DNA of 8,672 nucleotides from JAUWCW01 sp030609125 [NCBI: Candidatus Rokuibacteriota bacterium] (GTDB taxonomy: Bacteria; JAUVQV01), in contig JAUWCW010000070.1 in assembly GCA_030609125.1 (NCBI GenBank), positions 1-8,672 of the forward strand, given 5' to 3'. A program made the position numbers and the translations under genes. Below the pieces are notes generated by a model. That model ran no database searches. It saw nothing but the letters and a program-made list of their open reading frames with translations, and was not told the origin of the DNA. How positions within the stretch are numbered: the first letter of the stretch is position 1; the number at the start of each line of letters is the position of its first letter. Positions 1 through 4,540 of the stretch are shown piece after piece.

Positions 1-383
1 ATCCTCTCTTGTGAGCAAAATCTATACCAGGAAGGGGTCGGGCGGGGGATATTATGAACTGCCCTGTTTTCGACCAGTTAGGAACAGGGAGAAATACCCG
101 TCTTTTTCTGTCATATTTGGCGGACTTCCACGGTGTGCCAAATTGTCAGTATTGTATGTCAGCCTGTCAGCAGATGTGTCCCGTACGTCACGACAGAGGG
201 GGGACTACTGAGGGCGGAAATGTCTTGTGAATGTGATATTTTGTGCTATTGTCGCCGCCTCTTGCCGCGCCGATTCCCAGGACGGAGAGGCGTCACCCGC
301 AATTCTTTCTCGCTGAAGAGAATGAGGACTGATTTCGATGTGCTGACGGGATTTCTTCAGTAGACAATATAGGTTTTTTATAG
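1..383. other. Intergenic region with no convincing gene
   Basis: This stretch is visibly richer in A+T than the coding part of the window. The short open frames in it lack Shine-Dalgarno sequences, recognisable domains and normal composition, so I do not call a gene. Visible structure: a 7-bp stem (CCCTGTT at 62-68 with AACAGGG at 83-89, 14-nt loop) followed loosely by a T-rich stretch at 101-107, which could be the end of a transcript from a gene left of the window; and three copies of TGTCAG at 144-149, 157-162 and 165-170. A possible minor promoter is TTGTGA (225-230), 16-bp spacer, TATTGT (247-252). None of these is strong on its own. Confidence 0.6.
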
Positions 384-384
384 T
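356..384 (+). promoter_or_regulatory. Candidate sigma-70-type promoter of the MerR-family gene
   Basis: TATAGT at 379-384 matches the -10 consensus at five of six bases. TTCAGT at 356-361 is a weak -35 (three of six) at a 17-bp spacing. Transcription would start near 391, giving a leader of about 30 nt before the ATG at 423. An alternative reading is TAGACA (361-366) with TATGTA (384-389), also 17 bp apart. In either case the palindrome at 384-398 covers the -10 edge and the start point. This is a pattern match only; no transcript data are available. Confidence 0.45.
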
Positions 385-398
385 ATGTAATTTACATA
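384..398. promoter_or_regulatory. Perfect palindromic operator candidate TATGTAA-T-TTACATA
   Basis: Two perfect 7-bp half-sites, TATGTAA (384-390) and TTACATA (392-398), flank a single central T. The site lies 24 bp upstream of the preferred start codon of the MerR-family regulator and overlaps the predicted -10 and transcription start. A dimeric regulator bound here would block transcription, so negative autoregulation by the adjacent regulator is the simplest inference. Classical MerR activators instead bind between -35 and -10 elements spaced 19-20 bp apart, which is not the arrangement seen here. I found no second copy upstream of the FadL-type gene. Confidence 0.55.
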
Positions 399-422
399 TT
401 GCCACACGCGATGGGGGAGGGG

Positions 423-857
423 ATGGAGAAAATAACGGTTTCCCGGTACGAGCCGCTGTTCACCATCGGCCTTGCTGCGGAGCGGGTGGGCGTTTCCCCC
501 ATGACCCTCAGGATGTACGAGCAGAAGGGACTCATCCTTCCCTACAAGACAGCCTCCGGAAGACGTCAGTTTTCCATTCATGATCTGGAAATCGTTCTCT
601 GCGTCAGAGAAATGATCGGCCGTCACGGACTGAATATCGAGGGCATCCGCCGCATCATGTCTCTCATTCCCTGCTGGAAGGTAAAGAAATGCTCCTCCGC
701 CGAAAAGAGATCGTGCCCTGCCTTCACCAACGGAGGAGGACCCTGCTGGTCGCTCACGGACAGCATCTGCAGCCGGAAGGGTGAGGAGTGCAGGGAGTGC
801 AGAGTCTATCGCGAACTGCCGGAGTGCTCGAACCTCAGGAAAATGGTTGCAGGATAG
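423..857 (+). CDS. MerR-family transcriptional regulator with cysteine-rich two-CW tail
   Basis: A predicted 144-residue cytoplasmic DNA-binding protein. Residues 12-80 form a MerR winged helix-turn-helix: LFTIGLAAERVGVSPMTLR is the helix-turn-helix, MYEQKGL the following HspR/MerR-like segment, and KTASGRRQFS the wing. After the DNA-binding domain there is no long dimerisation helix. Instead residues 84-135 carry eight cysteines (84, 90, 98, 108, 116, 123, 126, 135), with two Cys-Trp pairs at 84-85 and 108-109, as in the small 'two-CW' domain. Such a tail could bind zinc or an iron-sulfur cluster, or sense redox or metal state; this is inferred. Start choice is uncertain: ATG 423 has GGGGGAGG only 2 bp upstream, ATG 411 and TTG 399 have no Shine-Dalgarno sequence, and the TTG lies in the palindrome. 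The target genes are unknown; autoregulation through the upstream palindrome is plausible. Confidence 0.88.
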   Translation: MEKITVSRYEPLFTIGLAAERVGVSPMTLRMYEQKGLILPYKTASGRRQFSIHDLEIVLCVREMIGRHGLNIEGIRRIMSLIPCWKVKKCSSAEKRSCPAFTNGGGPCWSLTDSICSRKGEECRECRVYRELPECSNLRKMVAG

Positions 858-984
858 GTGCGCTTTTTCGGTGAAGCCATGAATGTTGAATGGCGGACTG
901 ACGGAGTGATTCGCAAGGGTTGAAGAAAGGGGGTGGGGTCAGGGAGAGTACCGCGGGGCATCAGTGTTTTTCGAGGGACAAACC

Positions 985-991
985 AAGGAGG
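985..991 (+). promoter_or_regulatory. Ribosome binding site fixing the FadL-type gene start
   Basis: AAGGAGG ends 9 bp before ATG 1001. It selects this ATG over the longer reading frame that opens at 920. Confidence 0.85.
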
Positions 992-1000
992 ATAAACAGG

Positions 1001-2287
1001 ATGAAAAAGGCACTCACTGTGCTGGCTGTCGGGATGCTGTTCGCGACCGTCGCGGCGGCCCCGGCACTGGCAACAAACGGCATGAACATGATCGGCTACA
1101 ACGTCCGGTCTTCCGGCATGGGAGGCGCCGATGTCGCCATCGACACCGACTGTTCCGGCACCGCCTGCAACCCCGCTACCCTGGGCCGGCAGCGCGAGCG
1201 CTCCGCCGCCATCGGGATCTCATTGCTCATGCCCCAGATTTCGATGAAGAATTTCAACAACGACGTCGACGGCAACGACCAGATCTTTCCCCTTCCCTAC
1301 ATCGCCTACGCCCAGCGCCTCAAGACCGACTCGCCCTGGACCCTCGGCCTGGACTTTTTCGCCCAGGGCGGAATGGGTGTTGACTTCGAGAATGTGAACA
1401 CCTTTGCCGGAAATACCGACAAGTTCGATTCGCAGGTGCGGTATGCCCGTCTCACCGGCGCGGCCGCCTACCGGGTAAACGACAAACTCTCCCTTGGCCT
1501 GGCGGCGATGGGCGGTTACGCGGACATGGAGTTCTCGCTTTATCCCAACACCTATTCACCGGGTATGGACGGTGTCCCGGGCACCATGGATGACTTCCCC
1601 GGCATGGACGCGTCGGGCATGTCGAGCTTCGGTTTTTCCGCCCGCCTCGGGGCGCACTACAAGGTGAACGAGATGGTCAGCCTGGGAATCCAGTACACCA
1701 GCGAGACCTCCATGAACATGGACGGAGGTGACCTGAAGCTGAACTTCGGCATGGCCAAGGCCACGTACGACGCCGAGATGAAAGACTTCGGCTGGCCCCA
1801 GGAAGTGGAGTTCGGAGTGGCCGTCCAGGCCACGCCGCAGCTGCTCATGGCGGTCGACGCCAAGTGGATCGGGTGGTCCTCCACGATGGACGTCGTGACG
1901 CTCGTGGGGACCAACCCCGACATCCCGGCGCCGCCCAGCGTGGAAGTTCCCTTCAACATGAAGTGGGACGATCAGTGGGTTCTGGCCATCGGCACCGAGT
2001 ACGTCATCAACCCCATGAACGCCATTCGCCTCGGGTACAACTACGGCAAGAGCCCGGTGCCGGATGAGTTCCTCTCGCCGCTCTTCCCGGCGATCGTCGA
2101 GCACCACGTCACCGTCGGTTACGGCCTGACACTGAAGAAGTGGGCCCTCGACTTCGCCTACGAGCACGCGTTCGAAAACAGCCAGACCAACCCGACCTCA
2201 CTGCCGGAGGGAAACCCCTTCGGTGCGGGTACGGAAATAAGCCACTCCCAGAACACGCTGCACTTCGCGGCCACCTACTTCTATTAG
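1001..2287 (+). CDS. FadL/OmpP1-family outer-membrane transport protein
   Basis: A predicted 428-residue outer-membrane beta-barrel. Residues 1-24 are a classic signal peptide (basic MKK, hydrophobic core, APALA cleavage). The mature protein begins TNGMNMIGYNVRSSGMGGAD, the N-terminal hatch signature of the FadL/TodX/OmpP1 family, followed by the family's Asn-Pro-Ala (CNPATLG). Alternating aromatic and hydrophobic strands follow, and the chain ends in an aromatic residue (ATYFY), as expected for Bam-dependent insertion. Family members pass hydrophobic molecules such as long-chain fatty acids or aromatic hydrocarbons across the outer membrane; the substrate here cannot be assigned. A Met/Asp/Gly/Pro-rich segment at about residues 184-208 is probably an extracellular loop. 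ATG 1001 is chosen because AAGGAGG (985-991) lies 9 bp upstream and a signal peptide follows; an in-frame GTG/TTG-type extension back to 920 would spoil the signal peptide. An intrinsic terminator follows, so the gene is probably monocistronic or the last of its unit. Confidence 0.92.
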   Translation: MKKALTVLAVGMLFATVAAAPALATNGMNMIGYNVRSSGMGGADVAIDTDCSGTACNPATLGRQRERSAAIGISLLMPQISMKNFNNDVDGNDQIFPLPYIAYAQRLKTDSPWTLGLDFFAQGGMGVDFENVNTFAGNTDKFDSQVRYARLTGAAAYRVNDKLSLGLAAMGGYADMEFSLYPNTYSPGMDGVPGTMDDFPGMDASGMSSFGFSARLGAHYKVNEMVSLGIQYTSETSMNMDGGDLKLNFGMAKATYDAEMKDFGWPQEVEFGVAVQATPQLLMAVDAKWIGWSSTMDVVTLVGTNPDIPAPPSVEVPFNMKWDDQWVLAIGTEYVINPMNAIRLGYNYGKSPVPDEFLSPLFPAIVEHHVTVGYGLTLKKWALDFAYEHAFENSQTNPTSLPEGNPFGAGTEISHSQNTLHFAATYFY

Positions 2288-2320
2288 ACACCGACTCCCG
2301 CGAGGGAGGCTGAACGGCAG

Positions 2321-2351
2321 GGGCCCCGCTTCCCGGCGGGGCCCTTTTTTT
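2321..2351 (+). terminator. Intrinsic terminator after the FadL-type gene
   Basis: A perfect 9-bp GC stem, GGGCCCCGC (2321-2329) with GCGGGGCCC (2336-2344), closes a 6-nt loop and is followed at once by seven T residues (2345-2351). It begins 33 bp after the stop codon of the FadL-type gene. This is a textbook Rho-independent terminator on the plus strand, and it insulates msrA from upstream transcription. Confidence 0.93.
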
Positions 2352-2356
2352 CGGGC

Positions 2357-2419
2357 GGGGTCAGGCACTGAAACGTGAGGTATGGGCTGTTTCTGTTTCA
2401 CGTTTCAGTGCCTGACCCC
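2357..2419. repeat. Long inverted repeat with perfect 22-bp arms (REP/MITE-like)
   Basis: The left arm (2357-2378, beginning GGGGTCAGGCACTG) and right arm (2398-2419, ending CAGTGCCTGACCCC) are perfect reverse complements around a 19-nt centre. The right arm has no T-tract immediately after it, although TTTTTT occurs about 5 nt further on (2424-2429). A strong terminator already lies 5 bp upstream, so this is an extra element. GGGGTCAGG-type ends recall intergenic palindromes mobilised by REP-associated tyrosine transposases; that is recalled family knowledge, not a database match. It could also act as a terminator for transcripts on either strand. Copy number elsewhere in the genome would decide. 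Confidence 0.8.
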
Positions 2420-2455
2420 TGAATTTTTTCTGCGATTCTGTCATCAAAGATAACG

Positions 2456-3310
2456 ATGAACATGCTGAAGAGAAGCCTGCCCGGCCGGAGAGAGGCGGTC
2501 CTTATCGCTGCCCTTGGCGCCGCTTTTTTCGGCAGCGGCGCTGCGGGATCTGCAGGAGGAGGTGAGGAGATGGGAGAGAGCGTGCCACTACTGGATCGGT
2601 ACGTTCCCGGAAAGACCGAGACGGCGACGTTCGCCCTCGGCTGATTCTGGGGGCCCGACTCCCGGTTCGGGAGTATACCCGGGGTGGTGGAGACCCGTGT
2701 GGGGTACACGGGGGGGAGCACGGAATCGCCCACCTACCGCCGCCTTGGGGACCACACTGAGGCCTTCCGGGTGGAGTACGACCCTGGGGTTGTCAGCTAC
2801 GAGGACCTCCTCGCCGTCTTCTGGATGGACCACGATCCCGGGCAGGGACAGTGGTCGAAGCAGTACCGGACGGCGGTCTTCTATCACGACCCCGGCCAGA
2901 AGGAGCGTGCCGTGCGGTCACGGGACCGCATCGCCTCCGCGCGGGGAATCAAGGTCACCACGGCCATAGAACCGGCAGGAACCTTCTATCCGGCCGAGGA
3001 CTATCATCAGAAGCACGACCTCCGCCGCCATGGCGGCCTCCTGGGGGAATATGCCTCCCTCTACCCGGTGCCGGAGGATTTCGTCAGGTCAACTGCCGTG
3101 GCGCGGGTCAACGGCTTTCTCGGCGGCAACGGCACCCTGGAAGACCTTGAGGCCGCGATGGCGGGTCTCGGCCTGTCGGCACAGGGGGAGCGAAAACTCA
3201 GGGAGTACGTGGCGACGAGCTCTCCCCGACGGGCCTGCCCGGTTCCGGCGAAAAGGAAGCCGAACCGGATTCGGGACGGGGCCTCTCGAGAACCCTCTCC
3301 AGCCCGGTGA
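2456..3310 (+). CDS. msrA: Selenocysteine-containing peptide methionine sulfoxide reductase MsrA (in-frame UGA = Sec63)
   Basis: MsrA reduces methionine-S-sulfoxide in proteins, repairing oxidative damage. The frame is open from ATG 2456 to the TGA at 3308-3310 except for one TGA at 2642-2644. There the protein reads ATFALG-U-FWG, so U replaces the catalytic Cys of the GCFWG motif. Family motifs flank it on both sides: PGVVETRVGYTGG, PTYRRLGDHTEAF (catalytic Glu102), QYRTAVFY (Tyr137), FYPAEDYHQKH (about 177-187) and VNGFLGGNGTLEDL. With Sec it is 284 residues. Residues 1-36 resemble a signal peptide with a twin Arg (GRREAVLIAAL...), suggesting export. An in-frame ATG at 2570 (Met39) has a perfect AGGAGGTGA ahead of it and would give a cytosolic 246-residue form. 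The only Cys is Cys261 in an Arg/Pro-rich tail that overlaps the opposing tolC-like gene. Conventional annotation would miss the first half or call a pseudogene. Confidence 0.9.
2557..2565 (+). promoter_or_regulatory. Perfect Shine-Dalgarno AGGAGGTGA before internal msrA ATG
   Basis: AGGAGGTGA is fully complementary to the 16S rRNA tail and lies 4 bp before the in-frame ATG at 2570 (7 bp counted from GGAGG). The first possible ATG (2456) has no comparable site. This either marks the true start of a cytosolic MsrA or a second start within a longer exported form; alternatively it is a chance result of the Gly/Glu codons it encodes (GGGEE). Confidence 0.6.
2642..2680 (+). promoter_or_regulatory. 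Bacterial SECIS element directing Sec insertion at msrA UGA
   Basis: The UGA at 2642-2644 is followed by a hairpin. The upper stem is a perfect 7 bp, ACTCCCG (2658-2664) with CGGGAGT (2668-2674), and the apical loop is GTT (2665-2667). Below it lies a small internal loop and a GGG/CCC lower stem (2651-2653 with 2678-2680). Twenty nucleotides separate the UGA from the apical loop, whose first base is G. Both fit the published general model for bacterial SECIS hairpins read by SelB. The hairpin lies inside the coding sequence (SRFGSIP region), as is usual in bacteria. Confidence 0.8.
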
Positions 3311-4538
3311 CGGCCTTGAAGGTCTCCGCCAGGGCGTCGGTGTGCTCGTTACGGGAGCGGGTGAGGAAGAACCGGGCGTCGGTGAAGTCCGTGGCGATGC
3401 CGAGCCGCGCCTTGAAGAGGCTTTCGTTGACGCGGTAGTTCTCTTCGGCCTGCCCCACCGCCACCCGGGCGGTGGCGGTGTTTGCCCGGGCGACGCGGTA
3501 GCGCTCCAGGGCCGTTTCGAGCTGCAGCACCAGTTCCGCCTCCGTGTCCATCAGGGCTTCCGCATTGGCCCTTGCGCGATACTCCGCCTCTTCGACTTCG
3601 TGCTTCGTGCGCCGGCCGTTGTAGAGATTCCAGGTCGCGTTCAGCCTGGCCGACGTGTCGCTGTCAAAGCCGCCGTCCTGCCCGTCGGGGAAGATGGTGT
3701 CGCCGAAGTTGTCGTGAGCGAGGACGAAGTCCACCCGCGGCCAGTAGGGTGCCCCGCGGCGCTCCCGGTTTTCCTCCAGGGCCACCTGCAGGCTCTTCAG
3801 GTAGCGGATCTCGCTGCGGTTTTCCAGCATCTCCTCCTTCAGGGAGGGGAAGGAGAGCTCTCCGGGATCGGGTAGATCCGTGAAGGGTTCCAGGCGCTCG
3901 GTTTCCGGAAGCGCTGTACCCAGAAGTCTCACCAGCGCCTTGCGAGCCAGGTGCCGATCACCCTCGGTGCGAAGCAGGTCCTGCCGGGCCGAAGAGAGCT
4001 CCACTTCCACGCGGAGCAGGTCGTTCTTGGCCGTCAACCCCTGCTGAAAAAAACGTTCCGCATCCCGCCTCTGCTCTTCGAGGAGCTGAACACTTTCCTG
4101 GTTCGTCGCCACCAGGCGCTGCGCCCGCAGGGAGTCTATGAAGGCCCACCTGACGGCGAGGGCGATGTCGGCTTCGACGGATCGCCGCTGATAGGCGGCG
4201 GCGGAGGCGCGGGCGCGGCTTTCCGCCAGGCCGTGCTTGTCCGCCTTGCCCTTGAAGAGGTTGTAGGAGAGCTCGAGGGTGAAGACCGACGCCTCGTCGC
4301 CGAGGTTGAAGATTTCCTGCTCGCTCTGGCGATAGTTGTAGTTCACGTCGAAGGAAGGGAAGAAGTTCGATCGGGAGGTGCCGACGCGGGCGGCGGCGGA
4401 CTGCTCCAGATGCAGGGCCTCCTTGATCCGGTGATTGTGAGCCAGGGCCAGTTCCACCGCCTCGTCGATGGTCAGGGCCGGGGCCGCGCCGGCGGTGAAG
4501 GCGGCCAGAAACAGGGCGGTGCAGCAGATCCGTTTCAT
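3198..4538 (-). CDS. TolC-family outer-membrane efflux protein
   Basis: A predicted 446-residue outer-membrane/periplasmic channel, the exit duct of the tripartite pump encoded just upstream. Residues 1-21 are a signal peptide (MKRICCTALFLAAFTAGAAPA). The mature chain starts LTIDEAVELALAHNHRIKEA, the typical OEP-family opening. Two OEP repeats follow (about 24-210 and 228-420). Each combines beta segments (FDVNYNYRQSEQ and FTLELSYNLFKG; ARLNATWNLYNG) with long Ala/Glu/Arg-rich helices of the periplasmic tunnel. The start at 4538 is chosen because AAGGAG lies 7 bp upstream and the signal peptide follows; the longer open frame running to 5066 lies inside the pump gene. The gap to the pump stop codon is 2 bp. 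The C-terminal tail (about 410-446) is Pro/Ser-rich, probably disordered, and is coded opposite the end of msrA. Confidence 0.93.
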   Translation of the reverse strand: MKRICCTALFLAAFTAGAAPALTIDEAVELALAHNHRIKEALHLEQSAAARVGTSRSNFFPSFDVNYNYRQSEQEIFNLGDEASVFTLELSYNLFKGKADKHGLAESRARASAAAYQRRSVEADIALAVRWAFIDSLRAQRLVATNQESVQLLEEQRRDAERFFQQGLTAKNDLLRVEVELSSARQDLLRTEGDRHLARKALVRLLGTALPETERLEPFTDLPDPGELSFPSLKEEMLENRSEIRYLKSLQVALEENRERRGAPYWPRVDFVLAHDNFGDTIFPDGQDGGFDSDTSARLNATWNLYNGRRTKHEVEEAEYRARANAEALMDTEAELVLQLETALERYRVARANTATARVAVGQAEENYRVNESLFKARLGIATDFTDARFFLTRSRNEHTDALAETFKAVTGLERVLERPRPESGSASFSPEPGRPVGESSSPRTP

Positions 4539-4540
4539 TC

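Noticed and set aside
133-363. Short Cys/Arg-rich plus-strand open frame upstream of the MerR gene
   Set aside because: It has no Shine-Dalgarno sequence, odd composition and no recognisable family, and its end runs into the predicted promoter of the next gene.
935-943. GGGGTCAGG upstream of the FadL-type gene, matching the end of the inverted repeat at 2357-2419
   Set aside because: The match stops after 9 bases, with no arm or target duplication nearby. It is too short to claim that the FadL-type gene is flanked by mobile-element ends.
1556-2167. Minus-strand 203-codon open frame within the FadL-type gene
   Set aside because: It has no signal, domain or ribosome binding site, and lies wholly inside a well-supported outer-membrane protein gene.
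2456-2644. msrA as a pseudogene with a nonsense mutation, or UGA read as Trp
   Set aside because: The single TGA lies exactly at the catalytic Cys position, all other motifs are intact and a SECIS-like hairpin follows. Other genes here, including the RND pump and msrA itself, use TGA as stop, which argues against a changed genetic code.
2684-3310. MsrA as a stand-alone gene starting at GTG 2684
   Set aside because: This start removes the catalytic GCFWG segment and has no Shine-Dalgarno sequence. The same frame continues upstream through a Sec-type UGA with matching MsrA sequence.
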